From: Sanghuangporus weigelae
Taxonomy: Eukaryota; Basidiomycota; Agaricomycetes; Hymenochaetales; Hymenochaetaceae
Direction: 5' to 3'
DNA: 64,000 bases
NCBI GenBank assembly: GCA_033182465.1
Contig: CP137327.1
Coordinates: 992,001-1,056,000 of the forward strand
The notes beneath the pieces are model-generated. The model was not told the origin of the DNA. It did no database searches and was given only the letters and a program-made list of their open reading frames with translations. The position numbers and the translations under genes were made by a program. Positions 11,696 to 21,626 of this stretch are shown here, in pieces; the first letter of the stretch is position 1, and each line of letters begins with the position of its first letter.

Positions 11696-13200
11696 ATAAA
11701 CAATTTAGTAGTGTATAACTTTGAAATGGATGAGATCGGCTTGACGATTTATCTTTATTCCAAACATCCAATAATTATGATGCTTATAGTGCCTTCATTC
11801 ATTTGTGCCTTCCTAGCTGCGAATCCTCAGTGGACCGATTACGTCGTCAAGCGTTTCAGTCTAACGAACCACGGTGAGATCCCATTCCCTTCTAAAACAT
11901 TCTTTTTAATAAATAAATAAAAAAACCAAGCTTCTAGACTATGTATTTGTCTCGTCTCGTTTCTGTGCTGCGCGCCATACCACATCATTCGTCCATTTGT
12001 TGATATTCAACTGGTTTCAAAAGTATCTCCCCACCTCTGTAAGATCCCTGGATTGATCTCGTCATCCTCTTCGGTCTTGTCAACTTTGGTAAGTAGCCGA
12101 TAGGGTTCCGCAGCGTATCGTATATACCTTATACGATATCGGGCGTATACGCGATACGGCCGTATGCGTATCAGCTCAAGCAACTGAATTATACGCTCGT
12201 ATGCGTATAACATTTTAGAAAGTTTGGCGTATACGGCGTATACGGGCGTATATTTTAGGGGTTGAAAACAGTAAGAAATCTCGGAGTTGAAGAAGAAATT
12301 TGTCCTTTTTGTTTCAAAATGAGACGCTACTCACCGAAATCTTACTGTTGGATGTATGATCATGACCTGAGTACCGCTTCGGCACAATATTCAGGGTTGT
12401 CTCGCTTATAATGCAAAAATTATGTAATACCATACTACTTTATCTGACAGAATCTCGTTTTTTATGCACAAATTAGCATTTGTATTAGGTGTCCCCAACT
12501 TAAGGAACAAAATGAAAGTATTTTCTAGGCCCAAACATGGCATGCAATAGTCAAAATATTATATTGTTAGTATGGTCCCGTATACGCCGTATACGCCGTA
12601 TAATATACGGGCGTATATTATACGACCATATGCGTATAAGCTTGAAAAATATACGCGCAGAATCCTAGTAGCCGAACGAAGCAGTTGAACTTTAGTCCCT
12701 CTGTATTGCTAATGGTTCTTCTTCTAGTTGGGAATTTTCGAACTTCGTAGGTGTTACGATTGGATGTTCCTCAGTAACTGGTTATGGTCTGGTGGGTGTC
12801 ATCCTTCACTACTTTTTTTGTGAGCGTTTTAAAAAAATTCATTGACTGTATGGTTTCGAAAACACGTGCGTGAGCAATGCGTCTCCTTCTTCATAGATGC
12901 CGACAAGCTACCGCCCTGAATATTTGTTGCAGATTCTCATTCATCATCACGTTGTTCTTCAACAAGTACGTGCATATCTTATTCTTCTCGCATTTCTTGA
13001 ACAAGTTGCGCTAGTCTAAACTAGGTTGAGCCCAAGGTATCTTGAATATATCCTGTATCTTCGGTGGTGTAACGATGCTCACAAGTTTGCTTACTATTCG
13101 TGTATGCTTAGATTTTGCTCCTGTGCTGCTTCCGAATCTGATCTGTCCTATTCATAACATGTACATTTGTAAGTGTTTCATAAATCGGCTTTGGATGTCT
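11696..13200 (+). pseudogene. Relic of the 3' half of the Hol1-like MFS transporter
   Basis: The segment matches the last 1.2 kb of the transporter at 1-3055. YNFEMDEIGLT (11720) corresponds to YNFETDEIGLT (1832), then VPSFICAFLAA and DYVVKRFSLTNHG to the exon at 1929-2020; LVNFG at 12075 to LINFG at 2328; later pieces match the FSFIITF exon (12935-12965 versus 2660-2692) and the GGVTMLTSLLTI exon near 13055-13100. Intron positions are kept, so the copy arose from genomic DNA rather than by retroposition. Frames are broken and exons are partial. A MITE sits at the intron that follows LVNFG. Confidence 0.85.
12101..12667. mobile_element. Non-autonomous hAT-like MITE, copy 1 (567 bp)
   Basis: Flanked by a perfect 8-bp target duplication GTAGCCGA at 12093-12100 and 12668-12675. 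Imperfect terminal inverted repeats are TAGGGTTCCGC on the left and, reverse-complemented, TAGGATTCTGC on the right. Both subterminal regions (12113-12260 and 12570-12655) are packed with variants of GTATACGGC/GCGTATAC in both orientations; the A/T-rich centre has no coding capacity. An 8-bp duplication with TA-G-rich ends is typical of the hAT superfamily. It inserted into the intron of the transporter relic, whose undisturbed counterpart is at about 2340. No transposase is present. Confidence 0.85.
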
Positions 13201-13968
13201 GGGCTATAATTGTGGATCCGGAGTGATAACGCTCGTCTGGACGTCTCTTTCTTGTTCTCTCCCGCAGGCACTGGCACTTTGAGCTTAGGGAAGGACCCGC
13301 TTCCGACTTTTCGGCGTGTCTCTGATAACTCAGCTCTTGATCTTCTCAAGTCAATACACGCATCTTTTTTATCCCGCTCTCCCAACCTCAAAAACCAACG
13401 GCAGCAACTAGCATCTCTGACCAGATATGAGATTGGCTTGATTGTAGCATCGATTGGCACATATACATTGAGTGCTTCTAGTTTTCACTGGAACTAAGGT
13501 CCTGTTCAAGGTTGAAGCGCCTGCAGGACTGATGCTAAAGTAGCCGAGTAAGTCAGGTTAAAAATGATCTACGCGCGTTGCAGGGCAGGAAGCGGGTATT
13601 TAAGCATCGACCATCATCATGACCTTCGCCCCTTACCCTCCTACTTTCACACTCTCGTACCAGTGGGTACCCACTTACAGTGAAGACTTCTTAGCTCTGG
13701 ATCCTCATAGGACTTCACGAGGTATTTCTGCCTTTCGTTATGCTCTGTCGCTCATTCACTGATTTTGATCCCTGGTAGGACTGTATCGCAGTATTCAGAG
13801 TGACCGTCCCCACATCATACTTAGTTCTCGGGGATGCCGAAGTGCTGGTCAGTATTATTACATTATGTTAGGCCATGACGTACTGGTAATGACTTCTACC
13901 GCTATGTATACAGCACTTAAATAGTTACCATTAGCCTTTCAGCTCGGTCCGACGGAACAAACGGTATC
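13201..13968. promoter_or_regulatory. Upstream region of the TPR-CHAT gene at 13969
   Basis: 768 bases with no gene. From about 13425 onward it is homologous to 10785-11370, so the promoter was duplicated along with the gene start. 13215-13420 lies between the transporter relic and this shared block and matches nothing else I recognised. The start chosen downstream (ATGAGCTCAGAATTC at 13969) follows an in-frame open stretch and precedes the conserved AKSSWDRYV segment. Confidence 0.5.
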
Positions 13969-14265
13969 ATGAGCTCAGAATTCACAAATAGTCAATCTGA
14001 TGCATTTGATGACTTTGAATCGCTTGTCGCTCGAGCAAAATCCTCATGGGATCGTTATGTCCAATCTGAGACACGAGAAGACCTTGACGCGACGATCGCC
14101 CTCGAGGAAGCGGTGGTTGATTCTTACCCTCATGGCCATCCCGAGCGTCTTGTATGTTTGAGAGACCTTGCATATTCCTTTTGGACCCGATTTGAGCGTT
14201 GGGAGGACCAGTCAGATTTGGACAGGACAATCGAGTTTGAACGAGATATCCTTACTCTTTGTCCG

Positions 14266-14805
14266 GAAGGCCATCTTGATCGCTATCACTCGCTCAGCAA
14301 TCTTTCGGCCTCCTTGGACTCTCGCTTTAATCACAGCGGAAAAGTGGAGGATCTAGAGGAGTCGATAAAGCTTGGCCGTGCTGCCCTCGACCTTCGTCCG
14401 GATGGCCATCCTGATCGCCATCACTCGCTCAGCAATCTTTCGGCCTCCCTGGACTCTCGCTTTAATCACGGTGGAAAAGTGGAGGATCTGGAGGAATCGA
14501 TAAAGCTTGACCGTGCTGCCCTGGATCTTCGTCCGGATGGTCATCCTAACCGTCCTCACTCGCTCCACAATCTTTCGGCCTCCTTGAACTCTCGCTTCAA
14601 TCACATTGGAGAAGTGGAGGATCTGGAGGAGTCGATAAAGCTTGGCCGTGCTGCCTTGGACCTTCGTCCGGATGGTCATCCTGACCGCCATCACTCGCTC
14701 CACGATCTTTCGGTTTCTCTGAAGTCTCGCTTCAAACACAGTGGAAAAGTGGAGGATCTGGAGGAGTCGATAAAGCTTGACCGTGCTACCCTGGACCTTC
14801 GCCCG
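14266..14805 (+). repeat. Four 135-bp tandem repeats coding TPR-like units
   Basis: Units start at 14266, 14401, 14536 and 14671, each exactly 135 bases, coding 45 residues of the pattern [DE]GHPDRHHSL..LSASL, SRFNH, GKVEDLEESIKL and RAALDLRP. They are nearly identical to each other, unlike the diverged units of the large paralogue, pointing to recent amplification or homogenisation. Confidence 0.92.
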
Positions 14806-16163
14806 GAAGGGCACCCTCTTCATTCCTCTTCACTATCTTCCTTAAGCTATTCTCTGTATGCTCGCTTTCAGAGGCATGCGAGTTCGAAAGATTTGGAGGA
14901 GTCCATTCAGTGTCTAAGACGAGCTGCCGTTCACGTCCCATCAAGTTCATTGGATCGGCTCGAGGCAGTACAGCGATGGACATCACTGGCCCGGTCTCAT
15001 GATCATGTCACCACTCTCGACGCTTACAGAATTGCGATGTCGCTAGTGCAGCGCGTTCTTACTTTTTCCCCAACTGTGTCCGAACAACATAGATTCCTTT
15101 CTCAACACAACGGGTATCAATCATTAGCTTTGGACGCAGCCTCGTATGCCATAGAGAAGGGCGATTTTGCCGAGGCAGTAGGGCTCGTCGAACAAGGGAG
15201 AGCATTGCTTTGGTCTCAGATGCGAGGATTTAGGACTACGCTCGATGGACTTGCAGGTGTGGATAGTTCTCTCGCTCAGAGATTCAAAGATTGCGGCAGT
15301 CGTCAGGAGGCGCTGATTACTTCCAAGATGCATGCGCACGGTCCTGGTATGGATGAAACTGGCATGGACATGATAGGTGCGTTACAAGTGCAGCGGAACA
15401 TGGATGGGATGCTGGTGCAGGCACGACAACTGTCCGAGGAGCAGGAAGCTTTAATCAAGGAAATACGACAGATACGTGGATTCGAAAACTTCCTCGGCCC
15501 TGTGTCTTTTGGAACTCTACAGGCAGCAGCAGCAGCAGCAGCAGCAGAGGGGCCTGTGATCGTGCTCAACTATTCTGAGTTTCGATGCGATGCGCTCATC
15601 ATTCTGTCGCGGGAGGATACTCCATGCACCTGCGTTCAACTGGATGCATAAAAGGCTCATAGAGGGACGCAAGAGAGATGGGGTGGACTCTGACGCGTAT
15701 GATGAGATTCTTCGTGAGGTGATGAAGTTTATATGGGACAGGGCGGCCTCAAAAGTTGTCGAGAAGCTGAAAGAGCTCGGAATCAAGAAAAGGTCGCGGA
15801 TCTGGTGGTGTCCGACCTCTGTTCTATCGACTCTCCCATTCCACGCAGCCGGACCATATGAAGGTGCCAACGGCGACCCGAAGTATCTATTGGATGACTA
15901 CATCTCGTCATACACGCCGACTCTCATGTCTCTGATCGATGCGAGATCCAGATCGGGGATGCAGAACGGAAATCAGAGGCTTCTCGTCGTTTGCGACACG
16001 CAACTAAAATCGGCAAGGAAAGAATGTGAGACTATCTGCAAGATCAGAAAAAATGACAACAGACAGCTCTTTGATGCTGAAGCTTCTTGCGAATCGGTGA
16101 TGAATGCGCTTCGAGATGTGGAGTGGGTGCACTTTGCCTGCCATGGGTCGCTAGGTCCGGACA

Positions 16164-16290
16164 GGGATGACAAGGATGACAAGGAGGACGAGGATGACAA
16201 GGATGACGAGGATGACAAGGAGGACAAGGAGGACAAGGGGGACAAGGAGGACAAGGGTGATGAGGATGACAAGGACGACATGGACAACAT
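16164..16290 (+). repeat. GACAAGGA-type microsatellite coding an acidic Asp/Lys/Glu run
   Basis: A purine-rich imperfect repeat of GAC, AAG, GAG and GAT codons inserted in the CHAT domain between the catalytic His and Cys codons. It keeps the frame and lengthens the His-Cys spacing from 40 residues in the paralogues to 84. Confidence 0.9.
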
Positions 16291-16714
16291 AGATCCCTTC
16301 CAGTCCTTTTTCAAGCTATTCGATGGTGGGCTCACATTACTCGACATCATCCATGCGGATCTTCCTAATGCCGAGTTCGCGTTCCTTTCCGCTTGCCATA
16401 CTGCAGAGCAATCTCCCAATGCCGCATTAGACGAAGTGTTCCACCTGTCAGCGGCGATGCAATTCTGCGGATTTCGGAGTGTGATTGGTACGATGTGGGA
16501 ATTCCTTGACGGTGATGGACCTCAGCTTTCTGAACGCATCTATAAGTACCTTTCGGGTGAATTACAAGAGGGGGAGATTCGATTCAAGAGGGCTGCGGCT
16601 GCTGTTCGCAAGGCTGCTGTGACTCTGAAGCAACAAAGGGAGGAAGGACCGCATGGAATGTTGACGGATATTCATGCTGAGAGATGGGTCAATCTTGTTC
16701 ACATAGGTGCTTAA

Positions 16715-16969
16715 ATCGATTGTCTATTATTTGATTCGACTTCGTTGTCCTATTCGCAAAGTCGTTGAGTCGACTGGAGGAAATACCACAGTAACCATAT
16801 CCTGCTAATATTATATTCTGGTTCCGAAATTTGCTGGTCAAGCTGTATGTCCTCTGGGATACGCCTGGAATGAATTTCAAATACAATCAAATATCTTCAT
16901 GGTCTCGATTTCATTACATAATATTACTATCCATCTACTAATTGTCATTATAACTGCGTTCATCAACGG
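16715..16969. other. 3' flank of the TPR-CHAT copy B
   Basis: A/T-rich sequence following the stop at 16714. Its first 45 bases (GATTGTCTATTATTTGATTC and on) recur in diverged form at about 17120-17160, showing that the gene end was duplicated once more. No gene is seen. Confidence 0.5.
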
Positions 16970-17165
16970 TTCTCACACTTCCCATCAGCCTGCAGGTTAT
17001 CAGTCACCACCTCAATCGCAGTTTCTGCGGCAACAAGAATGCACAGAGTACATGGAAGAAGGTATAACACAAATTAAGGCTGAGCGATGGGTAAAGCCGG
17101 TGTGTGTGTGCGTTTGACCAATCAACTGTCTATTATCCGCTTCGTCGTTCTGTTCTCAATATATT
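16970..17165 (+). pseudogene. Chimeric micro-relic: Def1 tail piece joined to a TPR-CHAT 3' end
   Basis: 16975-17030 resembles the Def1 Gln-rich exon at 9125-9180 (CATC..CCTGC, then an exact TCACCACCTCAATCGCAG and CTGCGGCAACA). 17075-17165 resembles the terminal codons and 3' flank of the TPR-CHAT gene at 16670-16755 (GCTGAG.GATGGGT, then CTGTCTATTAT). It is too short to be functional. The Def1 part lies in low-complexity sequence, so that half is less certain than the CHAT half. Confidence 0.55.
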
Positions 17166-17331
17166 TTTGTTGGCTTCTAAATGCGAGTCTGGTTTATTCG
17201 TAGATTTAACTTCGAGAAAGTACTGAAGAGTAAACCATTCCATTCGATGAGTATCGTACTGATACACGTAACTATATGCATATAATACAGAACACCTGGA
17301 TAAAAAGAGCCGAGCCAGCAAGAGCCCCTCT

Positions 17332-18886
17332 TCAGCTCTTCTTGAAGAAATTTGTAATCTTTGCAGTGTTGGAACTCGCTCGTTCTGGACTGCTGGTCGA
17401 CTTCGTCGGCTTGTGCGCCGGGCTTCGCGATTTCTGAATGTCAGAAAAGAATCAAAGATGATTCTATGTATATCAACTTCGTTATGAATGGTACCTACCG
17501 GAGAAGAACTGATCGTTGCTTGAGAGCTTAGGTTCGGCTGTGCAGTTGTCAATGAGGAGTTTTGAATGATCAACATGGAGCAGCTTGTTTGGAAGCGTAG
17601 CACGGACCTCATCAGTATTGGCGGGTTCCTCTTTTGGCGGCCCATCTTTGGTGCGTATTTTCTTTTTACTAGAGGGACCATGTGGTGAGAGCGATTCGAC
17701 ACTAGATTCTCTTTCATCTTTCGTTATCCGTTCTGGAGACTGTCGCTTTCTTTTTGCTGGCCCAACCTTGGAAGCCGCTTTTGTCGACGATGACTCCTCA
17801 CGAGAGTCCTCTTTCTTCTCTTTGTGCTTGTCCTTCTCGCCTTTAGTACTCTGCTGCTTTGCAAACATGGCCTCAATACCATCCTTCCTCTTACTAACAG
17901 GCTCGATAAACGTCGGGCTCTCCGTCCCGACCTTCCCGACTTCCTTAGGGACGGGATAGCATTCTAAGTCGTGTTCCTTGCTCGGAGAGACATAGGGACG
18001 GATGACTTGAGCTGCTTTAGGAGTCCATTTTTGCTCGGACGTGTCGAGCCAGGTTGAGACCTGGTTAGGTGTGCTGAGTACGACGGGCATACGATCGTGC
18101 AACCAGGAGAGTTGTTTGTTCGCGTCGGTCGTCACGACGGTAAATGTGTAAAGTGGTTCCTTCTCGCCTAAATTGATGGGATCAGTCCAAGAGATATGAG
18201 TGACGTTGCAGATTGAGAATATCAGTGAGAACATTTTGATGATGGAGCACTTACCTACCTTCGAGAGTGACACTATCATATAGCCCGGCAAGAAGCATAA
18301 GCTTTCCATCCCTGTGCCTAGTGAAATGCGGGATCCTCTCTTTCCCTTTCTTCTGCCATTCATAATATCTGTGAGTGCACTATCAGAAATATTCGCAAAT
18401 GAGACAAGGCTCGCACGTACCCTTGGCAGACAACTACACAACGCTTCCTGCCTTTGATACTTCCCCACATCCCACCACCTTCAGTCAGATTCTCTCCTTT
18501 CGCATTGATGGTATTCAGATTGATATCCTCATGTTTACTCCAATGTGGGATGAGACCCCATTTCATCGTATGCATCACAGTCACTTTCTTGTCACTTTCG
18601 AACTCAGGTCGCTGCTCAGCATCTTCCGGGACATCTGAACGGTCGTCAAACCGATTCCGCCTACGAATTACGGGGCTTCGAGAGCGTGGTGCGATGTTGA
18701 AACGAGGCTGAAATGCTTCTTCGTCGACCCACTCATCGGGGTCAAGATCGAGCTCTGGATGCTCGTCGTGCACTGCGCGAATAATTTGAGGTCGCTAGTC
18801 GACAAATAAGAAAAATCAGCGCCAATCAAAGATTATTTGTTACATTGTCTACCGACCGGTAAACCTAGTGCGAACCTACCACACAT
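17332..18886 (-). CDS. HMCES: SRAP/HMCES-family abasic-site DNA-protein crosslink protein
   Basis: SRAP proteins trap abasic sites in single-stranded DNA by forming a thiazolidine link with Cys2, protecting replication forks. The start MCGRFALGLP (exon 18857-18886) leaves Cys2 as N-terminal residue after Met removal. Other active-site residues are present: Asn43 in RFNIAP, Glu138 in GYYEWQ, His195 in WLHDRMPVVL. Exon 2 is 18421-18794. After the domain (to about residue 240) comes a Lys/Ser/Glu-rich nuclear-type tail. The last exon (17332-17433) codes KSRSPAHKP and ends KITNFFKKS, which resembles a PCNA-binding PIP box lacking the first Gln. The last splice is unclear: the obvious donor at 17508 gives the wrong phase, while GTCCGT at about 17607 gives the right one. 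Housekeeping gene, lying between two CHAT loci with no visible link to them. Confidence 0.9.
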
Positions 18887-19085
18887 GGTCCATTTCTGCC
18901 TGGTACCAGGTGCAGTGTGGAGAAACGGGACAAGTCACATATCACGTAATCTGTAACCCCGTGACGTTTCCGCTTCGAAGTACCAGATCACTTTTCAAGC
19001 AAGAACACCATACACAACACAAGATTCGTCGTCGCATTGACACAAACAGCTCTTTTATGATTTTGCAACACTTTAATCAGTAACT

Positions 19086-21344
19086 AAGTATGCTTCAAAG
19101 GGCGGCGCTCTGGCTGGCCTCGCTGTATACTCCATTGGATGCTGTTGGACGAGGAACCCTTCAATTCCTCAGGTTTTCTGGTCAGGCACTTACGTTTCTG
19201 GATATCGCCTAACCTTTCGATTGCTGAACTCTCTTTCCTTTATGCTTATAGTATTGTAAAGCAAGATCGAAAATTTTGTACTGGATGAGGCGAGTGTGCT
19301 GTTCTGGCCCTTCGATCTGAGGCTCACCCGAATGGTCATTAACCGCTTGACAATCTTACAGGCTTTTTACGAGACCGGTATTTGCACAGCGGGAAAGAGG
19401 ATCTAGAAGAATCGATCTCTCTGTAGCATGCTGGTCTAGCCCTTCGACTCGGGTGTCGTCTTTTTCGTCATTTCTCGTTCAGTAACCTTGCAAGCTCATT
19501 ATGGGATAACTACACGCATAGTGGGAGAGCTGACGACCTCGGAGAGTCGACTCCGCTGATTGTGCCACTCTGGCCCTTCGACCCGAGGGTCATCCGGATT
19601 ATTCTTGGTTGTTGCGTAATCCTGCCAGCTGTCTTCTTTCTCATTTTAAGAGAGCGGAGCAGATAGAGGACTTTGAAGAATCTATTCGTTCTTTGAGCCA
19701 AGCTACCGCCCATATATTCTCGAGCACTTCATATTGCTCAAAGCAGCGCATTGGGTGGTGTTGGTTCGGTCACATGACCTTTGGACAGCTTTGAAAGCGA
19801 AAAGAGCAGCAAAGATGCTAAAGTCCAGCGTGTCCTCTTGACTAAATCTACCCTGTTGTCGTAACACGATCTGCTTTCTTCAAGTGACAGCTATCGACCG
19901 CTTGCTCTGGATGCTGCCTGGTATACCATCGAGAAGAGTGATCTCGTTCTGGCCATCGAGTTTCTTGAACAAGGAAGAACCTTGCTTTGGTCGCACATGT
20001 GAGGTTTCAGGACCCCACTTGAACGGCTTTCGGAGGCAGACACAGCACTTGCTGATAGATTCAGAGATTGTAGCCGTACTTTGGAAGCATTAAGGACATC
20101 CTCCGGACCGAGATCGATTGTTTCAGATACAAGTGGAGGTGATAACCGGAATTACGCATACAGTATATTAGAAAATCAGAATTCAGTCGACCAGATGTTG
20201 ATACAAGTCCGACGGCTCTCGCAGGAACAAGAAGAAATAATCGAGGAGGTGCGGGGAATACTTGGATTCGAGGACTTTCTCCAGGCCTCGCCGTTCGAGG
20301 TCTTACGGCGGACGGCCACCGAAAGTCCTGTCATCGTGATAAATCACTCCGAGTATAGATCCGATGCGCTCATTGTCCTCTCAGACAGGGAGGTTCCTTT
20401 GGTCTGTGTTTCTCTGGACAAAGACTTCTTTGGCGGTTCTATCGTTGCACATGACGAGCTTATACGCGTCCGCCAGGAGCGCCGTGTAAGTTCGGCTGAG
20501 TATGATGAAGTGCTTCGGCGAGTGATGAAAGTATTATGGGATCGGGCTGTCTCCAAGTCGTCCAGAAACTCAAGGAGCTTAATATCCTCGAAGGATCACG
20601 CATCTGGTAGTGTCCTACTTCGGTGCTGCCCGCCCTTCCCTTCCATGCGGCGGGACCATACGAGGGTGCAGACGGCACCGAAAAGTACCTCCTTGACGAC
20701 CACATCTCGTCATACACTTCCACTCTCAAGTCACTTATCACAAATCTTTCAGGAGTCGATGGCGGAGACTTCCCTCGGCCAAGAAAGAGAGAGACACGAT
20801 ACGCAGGATTCGTCGCATTGACAAGCAACTCCTCGATGGTCAGGCGACTCCGGAAGCAGTACTAAGGATGCTTCGGAGGGTTCACTGGGATCATTTCGTA
20901 TGCCATGGATTACTGGACGAGGAACCCTTCAATTCCTCGCTCATGCTACCTGATGGAAGACTCAATTTGCTAGATATCCCTCGTGTCAATCTTCCAAATG
21001 CGGAACTGGCTTTCCTGTCAGCTTGCCATACTGCGAAGCAGCATCCGACAGCCGCAGTGGTTGAGGTACTTCATCTATCATCGGCAATGCAGTTCTGTGG
21101 ATTCCGGAGCGTGATTGGTACGATGTGGCAGTTGCTTGACCGTGACGGACCTTTCCTTGCTTTGGCCATCTATATGTATCTGATGGCAGAGCTTGGAGAA
21201 GGAGAGGTCAGATTTAAAAAGGCTGCGGCAGCTGTGCATGAGGCTGCTTTAAGGCTGAAGGAGCGCGGAGATGAGGAGCTTGACGGACACAGGGTGGAAA
21301 TGAAGGCGGAGAAATGGGTAGTCCTTGTACATATCGGTGCCTGA
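19086..21344 (+). pseudogene. Decayed TPR-CHAT gene (copy C)
   Basis: Same family as copy B, with many breaks. 19090-19200 is a displaced fragment around the CHAT His region (GACGAGGAACCCTTCAATTC, also at 20918). 19290-19720 holds about three eroded TPR-like repeats. 19890-20080 keeps the linker (FLEQGRTLLWS), and 20081-20560 an open segment with PVIVINHSEYRSDALIVLS. At about 20560 and 20820 the frame changes. 20868-21344 is open through the catalytic His (DHFVCHG, 20904), Cys (SACHTA, 21024) and the terminal VVLVHIGA. The His-Cys spacing is 40 residues as in the intact paralogue. Stops and shifts in the TPR half make function very unlikely, although the CHAT end is surprisingly clean. Confidence 0.85.
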
Positions 21345-21626
21345 TCGTAAGGCATTACTTCAACTATGACTACTTATTGCTGTCTTTCACTGGAATTTGT
21401 CCGATCTTTATTGTTGTGGTTCGGGGTAGCAAGAGAGAAACATTCTGTGTTCGTTCATCACTTAAGTAACCAGAATATGGCGCTAGACATGAACATCCTA
21501 TTCGATCTGCAATATAGTTCATTGAGACATCACGGTACACTATACATCGAATCTGCTTGACAGAGCCTTTCTCCGTAAATCCAGTCAGAAGCAACCGAAC
21601 GAAATAGACGAGAAGACAAGTAAATA

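Larger units (their letters stand above)
13969..16714 (+). pseudogene. TPR-CHAT protease-like gene (copy B), near complete with one frameshift
   Basis: Codes for a TPR-CHAT protein: four near-identical 45-residue TPR-like repeats (residues 100-279), a linker with SLALDAASYAIEKGDF and VEQGRALLWSQMRGFR, then a CHAT domain, a caspase-like fold. The first frame runs 13969-15651. The CHAT domain continues from about 15655 in the next frame to 16714, ending RWVNLVHIGA. Against the paralogue at 45439-50161, about ten residues are missing at the junction, so a small deletion caused the shift; no intron with usable splice sites explains it. Both catalytic residues remain, His in HFACHG (16142) and Cys in SACHTA (16394). 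Between them sits an extra acidic insert of about 44 residues. An alanine run from (GCA)n lies at 15525-15548. It is either a young pseudogene or an assembly error. Confidence 0.8.

Noticed and set aside
14266-14805. CRISPR-like regular repeats
   Set aside because: Units are contiguous, 135 bp, coding and without spacers; the genome is eukaryotic.
15590-15660. Intron to explain the frame change in copy B
   Set aside because: No donor/acceptor pair of plausible length keeps the conserved residues; the paralogue alignment shows missing codons instead.
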